DNA of 6,491 nt from Bacteroidota bacterium (GTDB lineage Bacteria > Bacteroidota > Bacteroidia > Bacteroidales > Paludibacteraceae): contig JAJZHJ010000083.1 of the NCBI GenBank assembly GCA_021804525.1, positions 1 through 6,491 on the forward strand. Direction: 5' to 3'. Made by a program: the position numbers and the translations under genes. Below, piece by piece: positions 1 through 6,462 of this stretch; position 1 is the first letter of the stretch, and the number at the start of each line of letters is the position of its first letter. The notes beneath the pieces were generated by a model. The model did not search any database and had not been told where the DNA came from. It was given only the letters and a program-made list of their open reading frames with translations.

Positions 1-177
1 TTCACCACCTCCTTCAACTATTTGACTTTCCAGCTCTTTCCCCCTGTGAACATCCCGTCCAAGAATCACCATGCGTGCCCCTTTTGAAGCCAGATGAACG
101 CATAATGAATTTCCCAACACACCCGTCCCACCGGTTACTACAATCACTTTCCCTTGTACCTCAAATTCGTTATCCAT
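1..177 (-). CDS. Short-chain dehydrogenase/reductase, N-terminal part (partial at window edge)
   Basis: The 59 visible codons form the start of a Rossmann-fold NAD(P)-dependent oxidoreductase of the SDR family. Residues 10-22 show a beta strand followed by the nucleotide-binding glycine motif TGGTGVLG (residues 15-22). After helix A comes the second strand, ending in ILGRD (residues 38-42), where an Arg directly after the strand often goes with NADP(H) use. The motif carries Val where classical SDRs have the second glycine. GVLG-type motifs are common in SDRs annotated as D-mannonate oxidoreductase/fructuronate reductase in Bacteroidetes, so a uronate-metabolism role is possible. The catalytic Ser-Tyr-Lys lies outside the window, so substrate and symbol are left open. 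The ATG at 177-175 is the only sensible start because it gives the usual short leader before the first strand. No clear Shine-Dalgarno sequence precedes it, as is usual in Bacteroidetes. Confidence 0.85.
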   Translation of the reverse strand, partial: MDNEFEVQGKVIVVTGGTGVLGNSLCVHLASKGARMVILGRDVHRGKELESQIVEGGGE

Positions 178-318
178 ATTGCCTATTTTAAATTATTTCT
201 CAAAGATTTCCATCCACACACAAAAGCAAAAAACCAAGGAAAAATAGATTCTGCCGTGACAGGAATATTGTTTTATTATTTTCAATTACATGAGACAGCT
301 ATTATCATTGTGATTCAA

Positions 319-348
319 CAAAAGTAGCTGTTGCATTTCGATAACAAG
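319..348 (-). promoter_or_regulatory. Possible Bacteroidetes-type promoter for the SDR gene
   Basis: On the minus strand TACTTTTG (326-319) fits the -7 consensus TAnnTTTG, and CTTG (348-345) lies 18 bases upstream, close to the TTTG expected near -33. If used, transcription would begin about 135 bases before the SDR start codon, giving a rather long leader. No nearer TAnnTTTG match was seen between here and the gene. The same octamer TACTTTTG occurs ahead of the DUF5715 gene. AT-rich DNA yields such matches by chance, so this is tentative. Confidence 0.35.
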
Positions 349-465
349 GGAAAATTGGATACATTTGATTTCAAAGGAGACACAAGCCTATCAAAATGGA
401 AACAAGAAGTTGAAATCAGGACACATGAGAAAGACAAACTGAAAATTAACATCAAAAAGAAGTAA
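328..465 (+). pseudogene. Possible remnant of a protein C-terminus (start missing)
   Basis: A 45-codon open stretch ends in TAA at 463-465. It reads as a plausible soluble C-terminus, with alternating hydrophobic and charged residues such as HFDNKGKLDTFDF, a central WKQEVEIR, and a lysine-rich tail. It has no ATG/GTG start and is preceded in frame by TAG at 325-327. I do not recognise the family. It could be the tail of a gene that decayed by point mutation and deletion, or simply a chance open frame in AT-rich DNA. Confidence 0.22.
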
Positions 466-914
466 ATCTATGTTACCGAGCAAAAAAAAGAAATGAGCAT
501 AATCAATTTTCCCCTCGTGGCCTAAAAACCTAAACATAAAACCACAAAATTGTCAACCAACAATTAGAATTAGGAAAAATGGCAATATACATTAAAAACC
601 TCTGTTACCTCATTTAAATGATTACTCAACATCTATTTCACAAACCATAAATCCGGCAAATTGCAAGTTTTCACGCTCTCACGTAATCATCGACGTATCT
701 ATCATTGATAAAGAAAAAGAATTGTTATTTCAATCTGAGGAAGCACTGAAAGAGGTGATTTTGCATAATTAAAGATTTGAAATTAAGACAATGGAAAACA
801 CAAAGGCTATAGGAATCAGATAAGTCAAAGATTTTAAAATAAAAATCCGTAATTTTTTAGTTACTCAATTTTCAATCTTTTTACTTCAACTACCATATTT
901 ACAATATCCAATGA

Positions 915-1985
915 CTAATTAACCGACATCGTCTGTTTAAATTTCAGCGCCACATTGACTAATGCAATCATAACCGGAACTTCAACTAGTGGACCAATAA
1001 CTGCGGCAAACGCTTCTCCGGAGTTAATGCCAAAAACAGCAATGGCAACAGCAATGGCTAATTCGAAATTATTACTTGCAGCGGTAAGTGACAGTGTGGT
1101 TGCCTGTTCGTAAGTAGCTCCCGCTTTTTTGCTCATCCAAAACGAACTAAAAAACGTGATGACAAAATAGAAAAGCAATGGAGTAGCTACCAAAACCACA
1201 GCCATGGGGATTTTTACAATATATTCCCCTTTAAGTGAGAACATTACTATGATAGTGAAAAGCAAAGCAATAAGCGTTAACGGACTAATTTTGGGAACGA
1301 ATTTAGTATGATACCATACTTTGTTTTTTACACGAATAAGAATAAAACGAGTCAAAAAGCCGGCAATAAACGGAATGCCAAGATAAATAAAAACGCTTTT
1401 GGCAATTTGTCCTATAGTAATTTTAGAAACTGCATCGCTTGTAGGGATACCAAACCAACCCGGAGCAATGGCTATAAAGAACCATGCATAAACCGAAAAA
1501 AACAATACTTGAAATATGCTGTTGAAAGCTACTAATCCGGCTGCATATTGTGTGTCTCCTTTAGCCAAGTCATTCCAAACAATCACCATAGCAATACAAC
1601 GTGCCAACCCAATCATAATGATTCCATATACGTATGGCAAATTAGAATTATGTTCACCGGGGAAAAACTTGAAAAGTAGAATAGCAAGTGTAAACATCAA
1701 TATTGGTCCAACAATCCAGTTTTGAATTAATGACAGTCCAAGTATTTTGGTGTTGCGAAATACTTTACCCAATTCTTCATACTTCACTTTTGCAAGTGGC
1801 GGATACATCATGACGATTAATCCAATGGCAATAGGAAGGTTTGTAGTGCCTGACGACATGCTATTCCAAAACAGAGTAACAGAAGGAAACATCCAACCCG
1901 AAAAAACGCCAAGAAACATGGCAAAAAATATCCAAAGTGTCAGGTAGCGATCGAGAAAAGAAAGTTGCTTTACGCTGTTCATCAT
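915..1985 (-). CDS. acr3: Arsenite efflux permease of the ACR3 family
   Basis: This is an inner-membrane carrier that exports arsenite, As(OH)3, driven by the membrane potential or proton gradient. The protein has 356 residues, a normal length, with about ten hydrophobic segments. The N-terminus [18 protein letters not shown] (from residue 10) is the family signature. The segment [19 protein letters not shown] (126-144) carries the conserved cysteine, Cys130 here or Cys129 if the second Met is used, which is essential in characterised ACR3 proteins. Near the C-terminus [17 protein letters not shown] and PLVEVPVMI supply the conserved Asn/Glu region and Glu335. Two adjacent ATGs (1985-1983 and 1982-1980) can start it. 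The first overlaps the arsC stop as ATGA, and either implies translational coupling. It is the last gene of the operon and pumps out the As(III) made by ArsC. ArsB is excluded because that family lacks these motifs. Confidence 0.95.
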   Translation of the reverse strand: MMNSVKQLSFLDRYLTLWIFFAMFLGVFSGWMFPSVTLFWNSMSSGTTNLPIAIGLIVMMYPPLAKVKYEELGKVFRNTKILGLSLIQNWIVGPILMFTLAILLFKFFPGEHNSNLPYVYGIIMIGLARCIAMVIVWNDLAKGDTQYAAGLVAFNSIFQVLFFSVYAWFFIAIAPGWFGIPTSDAVSKITIGQIAKSVFIYLGIPFIAGFLTRFILIRVKNKVWYHTKFVPKISPLTLIALLFTIIVMFSLKGEYIVKIPMAVVLVATPLLFYFVITFFSSFWMSKKAGATYEQATTLSLTAASNNFELAIAVAIAVFGINSGEAFAAVIGPLVEVPVMIALVNVALKFKQTMSVN

Positions 1986-2404
1986 TGTGGGTTAATTTGT
2001 TCAATGTAAAATTTATAGAAACTTTGTTTGATTGCATCTCTCACCTTGCGAAACTCGCGCCAGATAAATTCCTCCGTGCCAGTGGCGTTCGATGGATCTT
2101 CGAAGCCTATATGCAACCGATGTGCTACATTTCCAAAGAAGACAGGGCAAGTCTCTTTGGCATTGTCGCAAACAGTGATGACATAATCCCATTCTTCATT
2201 CAAATATTGATTAACCATTGTCGGTTTGTGATTACTGACGTCAATGCCTACTTCTTTCATCACAACTACTGCTTTGGGGTTGATTTGCATTGCGGGTTCG
2301 GTGCCAGCTGAACAAACAATAAGGTTCTTGTCGAATGATTGTAAAAAACCATGTGCCATTTGGCTGCGACAACTATTACCGGTGCATAAGATTAAAATCT
2401 TCAT
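1982..2404 (-). CDS. arsC: Arsenate reductase, thioredoxin-coupled low-molecular-weight phosphatase type
   Basis: This cytoplasmic enzyme reduces arsenate to arsenite. The 140-residue product begins MKILILC and shows the phosphatase P-loop C7-TGNS-C12-R13. The redox pair C79-DNAKET-C86 has the six-residue spacing of Cys82/Cys89 in Staphylococcus pI258 ArsC, and D103-P104 forms the acid loop. Cys12 matches pI258 Cys15 but is also common in the phosphatases; the Cys79/Cys86 pair separates a true reductase from a tyrosine phosphatase and points to thioredoxin as reductant. The start is set at 2404-2402 because the fold begins at MKILILC. An in-frame ATG 36 codons upstream (2512) would run into arsR and add a tail not found in the family. 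It lies 65 bp after arsR and its stop overlaps the acr3 start. No Shine-Dalgarno sequence is visible. Confidence 0.95.
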   Translation of the reverse strand: MKILILCTGNSCRSQMAHGFLQSFDKNLIVCSAGTEPAMQINPKAVVVMKEVGIDVSNHKPTMVNQYLNEEWDYVITVCDNAKETCPVFFGNVAHRLHIGFEDPSNATGTEEFIWREFRKVRDAIKQSFYKFYIEQINPQ

Positions 2405-2469
2405 AAAATTGCTGTTTTGGGGTTGAATGATGTAAAACGATTTTTGTTGAGATATGTAACTAACTTGAA

Positions 2470-2820
2470 TTAATACGAATTGTTCGTACCGATTGGCAGG
2501 GTCGAATCGCACGTTGTATCCATGTTTTCAAAGAATTGATCAAAACTGCTTTTGAATTGTTGAATGGTATCTCCGCAAAGGCAATAATTAATTTTCAACC
2601 CATCCACTACTCCATGAATAAGCCCCATATCGCGTAATTCTTTCAAATGCTGTGAAACAGTGGTTCTGCTCAATGGAAGTTGATCGGAGATATCACCCGA
2701 AATACAACTTTTTGTTTCGGACAAATATTTCAAAATAGCCAATCGAGCTGGATGCGAAATAGCTTTGGCCAACATAGCTAAATCTTGTAGCTCTTTATCA
2801 AATACTTCTGATTTAATCAT
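2470..2820 (-). CDS. arsR: ArsR/SmtB-family arsenic-responsive repressor
   Basis: A 116-residue winged-helix protein that should bind the ars promoter as a dimer and release it when As(III) binds. SHPARLAILKYL (22-33) and the recognition-helix region LSRTTVSQHLKELRDMGLI (50-68) are the family hallmarks, followed by the wing (residues 70-80). Cysteines are at 39, 80, 82 and 104. The classical CVCDLC motif of plasmid R773 ArsR is absent: Cys39 lies near the start of that region, with Ser at 41 where many Bacteroidetes homologues, as I recall them, read CICGD. Cys80 and Cys82 end the wing. The metal site therefore is probably formed by Cys39 with Cys80/Cys82, which is an inference. It is the first gene of the ars operon and is preceded by a strong palindrome expected to be its own operator, implying autoregulation. 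As(III) or Sb(III) is the likely inducer given its neighbours. Confidence 0.92.
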   Translation of the reverse strand: MIKSEVFDKELQDLAMLAKAISHPARLAILKYLSETKSCISGDISDQLPLSRTTVSQHLKELRDMGLIHGVVDGLKINYCLCGDTIQQFKSSFDQFFENMDTTCDSTLPIGTNNSY

Positions 2821-2827
2821 AGCTTAT

Positions 2828-2859
2828 TGTTTTATGTCGCAAACATACGACATAAAACA
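2828..2859 (-). promoter_or_regulatory. Putative ArsR operator overlapping the ars promoter
   Basis: Perfect 12-base inverted-repeat arms, TGTTTTATGTCG at 2828-2839 and its complement at 2848-2859, flank an 8-base centre. Read on the minus strand the centre (2847-2840) is TATGTTTG, an exact match to the Bacteroidetes -7 consensus TAnnTTTG. A poor -33 candidate (GGTG, 2870-2867) lies 19 bases upstream. The repeat ends 7 bases before the arsR start codon, so the mRNA leader would be very short. A repressor bound here would cover the polymerase site, which fits autoregulation by ArsR. The assignment to ArsR rests on position and symmetry. Confidence 0.75.
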
Positions 2860-2929
2860 CAATAATCACCTACCGGTTGAAGTTTCTTGCAGTTATTTGA
2901 CGATTGTTTTGCGGCTTAGTTAAGTCGTA

Positions 2930-3682
2930 CTAAGGCATTATCTGCTTTGTGCTATCAGCAAGTCCCGGCTTGCAAACCACAACAGTCATATGAAAACAAC
3001 TTTGGTGTATCTCCCGTTTTATCAAGAATCGGCATTGCTGGCGCATTGCTATCAGGGTTTGAGTGAAGATTGCACGTACTTTAGGTGGATATACAGGATC
3101 GTCTCCATCCCAAAACTGGTTATACGTAATGTCGAACGTGGTACCATAACAATGGGCCGACTCTGTTGTTGCATTTCTATTGTGCCGACGGAGTTGGTAT
3201 TGACTTTGATCTGTACGAAGCATGGAAGTGAGCATGAATCGATACGCCTTAAGGTGATTTTCTTTCAACCGTTTTTGAAACTCTACACCAATATCCTTCA
3301 ACAGATTTACAGCTTCCGGCACTAAATACGGGTGTGAATGGTAAAGATCATCCACTTTGAAATAGCGACAATCTTCGACGTAAATCAATATATTATTTTG
3401 CAATAATGAGTCGAGTGCTGCCTGAAAATCGCTGTCCGTTTCAAAGGGATGCTTAAGTCCACCTATTTGAGCATGTTCCAATTGAATGTCGTTAAGATCG
3501 TTTAACTCGCCTGTAGAATCGATGGGAGCAGCCGCATCTTTACAAAAATCACATTTACATGTAACAATACGGAACATAGCCGGTTGAAACAGAGGACGCA
3601 AAAAACGAACTGAGATCACGACTAAAACGAGCAAAAGTGCAAAAAGGAGTAAAAGGCGAAGGTGTTGTGTTCGTTTTGTCAT
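2930..3682 (-). CDS. DUF5715 family protein, membrane-anchored, M15-peptidase-like metal site
   Basis: The 250-residue product resembles Bacteroidetes DUF5715 proteins, recognised from ELNDLNDIQLEHA, HPYLVPEAVNLL, TSMLRTDQSQYQLRRHNRNA and SAHCYGTTFDITY. Residues 8-28 form one hydrophobic segment after a basic N-terminus, so the rest is probably periplasmic. S-A-H177-x2-G-x3-D184 plus C-F-H231 resemble the zinc ligands of M15 D-Ala-D-Ala peptidases (SxHxxGxAxD and HxH), suggesting a cell-wall amidase or peptidase; this activity is inferred, not shown for the family as far as I know. An unusual C42-K-C-D-F-C47 cluster follows the membrane segment. A TTG at 3706 could extend it by 8 residues, but the ATG at 3682 is chosen because the TTG lies inside a probable -7 promoter element. 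It ends 109 bp before arsR, on the same strand, so read-through is possible. Confidence 0.8.
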   Translation of the reverse strand: MTKRTQHLRLLLLFALLLVLVVISVRFLRPLFQPAMFRIVTCKCDFCKDAAAPIDSTGELNDLNDIQLEHAQIGGLKHPFETDSDFQAALDSLLQNNILIYVEDCRYFKVDDLYHSHPYLVPEAVNLLKDIGVEFQKRLKENHLKAYRFMLTSMLRTDQSQYQLRRHNRNATTESAHCYGTTFDITYNQFWDGDDPVYPPKVRAIFTQTLIAMRQQCRFLIKREIHQSCFHMTVVVCKPGLADSTKQIMP

Positions 3683-3703
3683 GTTGAGTAGGTTCTTCAC
3701 CTG

Positions 3704-3734
3704 CAAAAGTAGTATTCTTTTTCTGTTTGACGAA
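3704..3734 (-). promoter_or_regulatory. Probable promoter of the DUF5715 gene
   Basis: On the minus strand TACTTTTG (3711-3704) matches TAnnTTTG, and TTCG (3734-3731), one mismatch from the -33 TTTG, lies 19 bases upstream. The element ends 21 bases before the ATG at 3682, leaving a short leader. It overlaps the alternative TTG codon at 3706-3704, which argues against that codon as start. Confidence 0.5.
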
Positions 3735-3795
3735 GATTTTCTGCCAATTTAGCATGGATTTTGAGAATGGCACACTGTTTGAAAGGTGCTAACTG

Positions 3796-3820
3796 TTTAT
3801 TGCATAAGCAATGCAATAAA
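3796..3820. repeat. Perfect 10-bp-arm palindrome in the clpC/DUF5715 spacer
   Basis: TTTATTGCAT (3796-3805), a 5-base spacer AAGCA, then ATGCAATAAA (3811-3820) form a perfect inverted repeat. A second, overlapping dyad (TTGC, 4 bases, GCAA) lies inside it. It sits about 73 bases upstream of the probable clpC -7 element and about 85 bases upstream of the DUF5715 -7 element, a place suited to a dimeric regulator of either gene. Lack of a T-tract directly after the stem argues against a simple terminator. No known binding consensus was recognised. Confidence 0.55.
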
Positions 3821-3892
3821 TATAGATTATTGGTTTATAATTATCTGTTTGTTAAATTGACATAACATAAAGCTGAACGAGAAACTATCATG

Positions 3893-3900
3893 TATTTTTG
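3893..3900 (+). promoter_or_regulatory. Probable -7 element of the clpC promoter
   Basis: TATTTTTG fits TAnnTTTG exactly and ends 25 bases before the chosen clpC ATG. No good -33 TTTG is present at 19-21 bases upstream. A TTGACA at 3857-3862 is 30 bases away, too far to pair with it. The element supports the start at 3926, since an in-frame ATG at 3890 would lie upstream of the predicted transcript. Confidence 0.5.
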
Positions 3901-3913
3901 TACAGTAATAAGA

Positions 3914-3918
3914 AAGGA
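3914..3918 (+). promoter_or_regulatory. Shine-Dalgarno sequence of clpC
   Basis: AAGGA ends 7 bases before the ATG at 3926. It is the only clear Shine-Dalgarno sequence seen ahead of a gene in this window, where the other starts have AT-rich leaders, and it decides between the ATGs at 3890 and 3926. Confidence 0.65.
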
Positions 3919-3925
3919 ACTGAAA

Positions 3926-6445
3926 ATGGAAAATCGTTTTTCAGATAAGTTACGAGACGTTTTGAGTTATAGCAGGGAAGAAGCAGAACGTTTAGGGAAC
4001 AATTTCATTGGCCCTGAACATCTTATGCTCGGACTCTTACGCGAAGGAGATGGGAAAGCAATTGAGCTTCTCACTTCTTTACACGCTGATTTATCATCAC
4101 TAAAACAACATATTGAAGAACAAGTTCGCTCAGACAATCAAGTGATTATACAAGATTTAACCGTGCCGCGTGAAACGGAACGTATCTTGAAGATCCTTTA
4201 TTTAGAAGCGCGTTCGCTCAACGAAGAGATAGCCGACACTGAACATTTGCTATTAGCAATATTAAAAGAAAAAGACAACCTCCCTGCTCAATTATTGAAC
4301 AGCGAAGCCGTGAACTACGATGTGGTTCGTCTTTTCCTTGAAGAGAAAAAAGATGTAACCATGGGTGCAGAATTTCAAAACGAAGAGGATGATGAAGAAT
4401 TGATGAAGTCATCTTCATCCAAAAGCACGTCTAAATCGACCACAGCAAAACCGTTGTCAGACACTCCCGTGCTGAATAATTTTGGGACTGATTTAACCAA
4501 ATCAGCCGAAGATGGTTCTTTGGACAACGTAGTAGGACGTCAACGGGAAATTGAACGTGTGGCACAGATTTTAAGTCGTCGCAAGAAGAACAATCCGGTA
4601 CTAATTGGTGATCCTGGCGTTGGCAAATCGGCAATAGTGGAAGGCTTGGCACTTCGCATTGTGCAACGAAAAGTACCTCGCAGTCTGTACGATAAACGTA
4701 TCGTTGCGTTGGATATGGCTTCGATTGTAGCAGGCACCAAATATCGCGGACAGTTTGAAGAACGGCTTATTGCCATTCTGAACGAATTGAAGAAAAATCC
4801 GCAAGTTATTCTTTTTATTGATGAAATTCACACCATTGTAGGTGCAGGCGGTGCTGCCGGTTCGCTGGATGCAGCAAACATCTTGAAACCTGCTCTTTCA
4901 CGTGGCGACATTCAATGTATTGGAGCAACTACCTTGGATGAGTATCGTCAAAGCATTGAAAAAGATGGAGCTTTAGAACGTCGTTTTCAAAAAATAGTGG
5001 TTGAGCCGACTACGGCTGATGAAACATTGGAAATTTTGACAAACATCAAAAATCGCTATGAAGATCATCATCGGGTCACTTACACACCCGAAGCTATTGA
5101 GGCTTGTGTCAAATTGTCAGAACGCTACATTACCGATAGGGCGTTTCCCGATAAAGCAATTGACGCTTTGGATGAATCAGGTGCAAGGGTTCATATTGCC
5201 AACATTGTTGTGCCCAAAGAGATTGAAAAACTTGAACAAGAATTATTAGAAGCCAAACAAAACAAACAAAAAGCGGTTGAACAACAGAGCTACGAGTTGG
5301 CAGCCGAATACCGCGATACGGAAAAAAAATGCTATGCCCGTCTTGAAGAAGCCAAATTGCGTTGGGAAGAAGAAACAAAAGAACAACGGGAAGTGGTAGA
5401 TGCCGATAAAGTAGCAGAAACCATTGCCATGATGACGGGTATCCCTGTTCATCGTATTGCACAAGTAGAAGGCGAACGTCTGCTTGAAATGAAGGCACGT
5501 ATTACAGAAAAAGTAATTGGCCAGGAGGAGGCCGTTGAAAAAGTGGTAAAAGCCATTCAACGAAACCGCGTAGGATTGAAGAATCCGAATAAACCTATTG
5601 GCACGTTTATTTTCTTAGGCCCAACAGGCGTAGGCAAAACACACTTAGCTAAATCATTGGCAGAGTTTATGTTTGGAACAACCGAATCGGTGATTCGTGT
5701 CGATATGAGTGAATACATGGATAAATATACCGTATCGCGTTTAATTGGAGCGCCTCCAGGCTACGTCGGCTATGAAGAAGGTGGCCAATTAACCGAAAAA
5801 GTGCGTCGCAAACCTTATTCGATTGTTTTGTTGGATGAAATTGAGAAAGCGCATCCCGACATTTTCAACATTTTGCTGCAAGTGTTCGACGAAGGACATT
5901 TGACGGATGGATTAGGTCGTCGGATTGATTTCAAAAACACGATTATTATCATGACGTCCAATGCTGGTACACGGCAGCTCAAAGAGTTTGGAAAGGGTAT
6001 AGGATTTGTCTCGGAAGGAACTGAGATGTCCAATCCAGAACGTTCACGTAGCGTGATACAAAAAGCGCTGACACGGACTTTCTCTCCCGAATTTTTGAAC
6101 CGAGTGGATGATGTAATCATGTTCAACCAACTCAACAAAGAGTCGATTATGAAAATCATTGATTTAGAGTTGACCGGCCTCTATAAACGAGTGGAAGGAC
6201 TTGGGTACCATTTGCAACTGACCGACGAAGCCAAAGCTTTCGTTGCCGACAAAGGGTATGATGTGCAATTTGGCGCCCGTCCATTGAAACGTGCTATTCA
6301 GAAATACGTAGAAGATGAAATGGTCGATTTGATTATGCGCACTCATCTTTCACCGGATGCGATTGTTAAGATGACTCTTAACGTCGATGAACAAAAACTT
6401 GTGTCGGTGGTTGATGACTCGACTACGTTGCCACAAGATAAATAA
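3926..6445 (+). CDS. clpC: ATP-dependent Clp protease ATP-binding subunit ClpC (AAA+ unfoldase)
   Basis: This hexameric cytoplasmic unfoldase feeds proteins to ClpP. The 839-residue product has the full ClpC order. A double Clp-N domain (about 1-138) is followed by an acidic then Ser/Thr-rich linker (139-183). AAA-1 has Walker A GDPGVGKS (228-235), Walker B D299-E300 and pore loop KYRG (272-275). A short coiled-coil middle domain with UVR-like sequence (about 432-480) distinguishes it from ClpB. AAA-2 has Walker A GPTGVGKT (565-572), Walker B D637-E638 and pore loop GYVG (612-615). The C-terminal small domain follows. The IGF tripeptide at 692-694 is the ClpP-docking loop, so ClpP partnership is expected. 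The start at 3926 (MENRFSDKL) fits the family and has a Shine-Dalgarno sequence. The gene is apparently monocistronic, with no ctsR, mcsA or mcsB upstream, so its adaptors probably differ from those of Firmicutes. Confidence 0.96.
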   Translation: MENRFSDKLRDVLSYSREEAERLGNNFIGPEHLMLGLLREGDGKAIELLTSLHADLSSLKQHIEEQVRSDNQVIIQDLTVPRETERILKILYLEARSLNEEIADTEHLLLAILKEKDNLPAQLLNSEAVNYDVVRLFLEEKKDVTMGAEFQNEEDDEELMKSSSSKSTSKSTTAKPLSDTPVLNNFGTDLTKSAEDGSLDNVVGRQREIERVAQILSRRKKNNPVLIGDPGVGKSAIVEGLALRIVQRKVPRSLYDKRIVALDMASIVAGTKYRGQFEERLIAILNELKKNPQVILFIDEIHTIVGAGGAAGSLDAANILKPALSRGDIQCIGATTLDEYRQSIEKDGALERRFQKIVVEPTTADETLEILTNIKNRYEDHHRVTYTPEAIEACVKLSERYITDRAFPDKAIDALDESGARVHIANIVVPKEIEKLEQELLEAKQNKQKAVEQQSYELAAEYRDTEKKCYARLEEAKLRWEEETKEQREVVDADKVAETIAMMTGIPVHRIAQVEGERLLEMKARITEKVIGQEEAVEKVVKAIQRNRVGLKNPNKPIGTFIFLGPTGVGKTHLAKSLAEFMFGTTESVIRVDMSEYMDKYTVSRLIGAPPGYVGYEEGGQLTEKVRRKPYSIVLLDEIEKAHPDIFNILLQVFDEGHLTDGLGRRIDFKNTIIIMTSNAGTRQLKEFGKGIGFVSEGTEMSNPERSRSVIQKALTRTFSPEFLNRVDDVIMFNQLNKESIMKIIDLELTGLYKRVEGLGYHLQLTDEAKAFVADKGYDVQFGARPLKRAIQKYVEDEMVDLIMRTHLSPDAIVKMTLNVDEQKLVSVVDDSTTLPQDK

Positions 6446-6462
6446 ACTCTTTTATTCAAAAA

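Larger units (their letters stand above)
178..914. other. Gene-poor AT-rich region with possible decayed coding fragments
   Basis: These 737 bases between the SDR gene and the end of acr3 contain no intact gene that I can support. Two plus-strand frames look partly protein-like but have no start codon. One is 328-465 (45 codons, ending ...KINIKKK and TAA), rich in Lys, Glu and Asp. The other is 596-772 (58 codons, ending ...LKEVILHN and TAA). The first is preceded in frame by a TAG at 325-327, beyond which the frame stays open to the left. An ATG at 791 opens only 10 codons. No tRNA, repeat array, insertion-sequence end or strong terminator was recognised. The genes ending and starting here are both minus-strand, so the region must also hold the 3' end of the ars transcript and the SDR promoter. 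Confidence 0.6.

Noticed and set aside
791..823. ATG followed by 10 codons (MENTKAIGIR) and TAA
   Set aside because: Too short to support as a gene, and nothing after the stop continues it convincingly.
769..864. Hydrophobic 31-codon minus-strand frame just downstream of acr3
   Set aside because: It looks like one membrane segment, but it has no start codon, and AT-rich DNA read in this direction gives Leu, Ile and Phe by composition alone.
1937..2311. 124-codon plus-strand open frame opposite arsC
   Set aside because: It is antisense to well-recognised arsC codons and reads as a shadow with no recognisable domain.
2405..2512. N-terminal extension of ArsC from the upstream ATG at 2512
   Set aside because: The phosphatase fold begins exactly at MKILILC (2404). 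The extension overlaps arsR in another frame and has no family counterpart.
2915..2934. Inverted repeat CTTAGT-N8-ACTAAG over the stop of the DUF5715 gene
   Set aside because: Only 6-bp, AT-rich arms with no T-tract on the minus strand afterwards; not strong enough to call a terminator.
3555..3773. 72-codon minus-strand open frame overlapping the start of the DUF5715 gene
   Set aside because: It is out of frame with the recognised protein, has a composition typical of a shadow frame (Ser, Thr and Pro rich) and matches no family I know.
3857..3862. TTGACA resembling a sigma-70 -35 box ahead of clpC
   Set aside because: No TATAAT-like hexamer lies 16-18 bases downstream, and Bacteroidetes housekeeping promoters use a different consensus.
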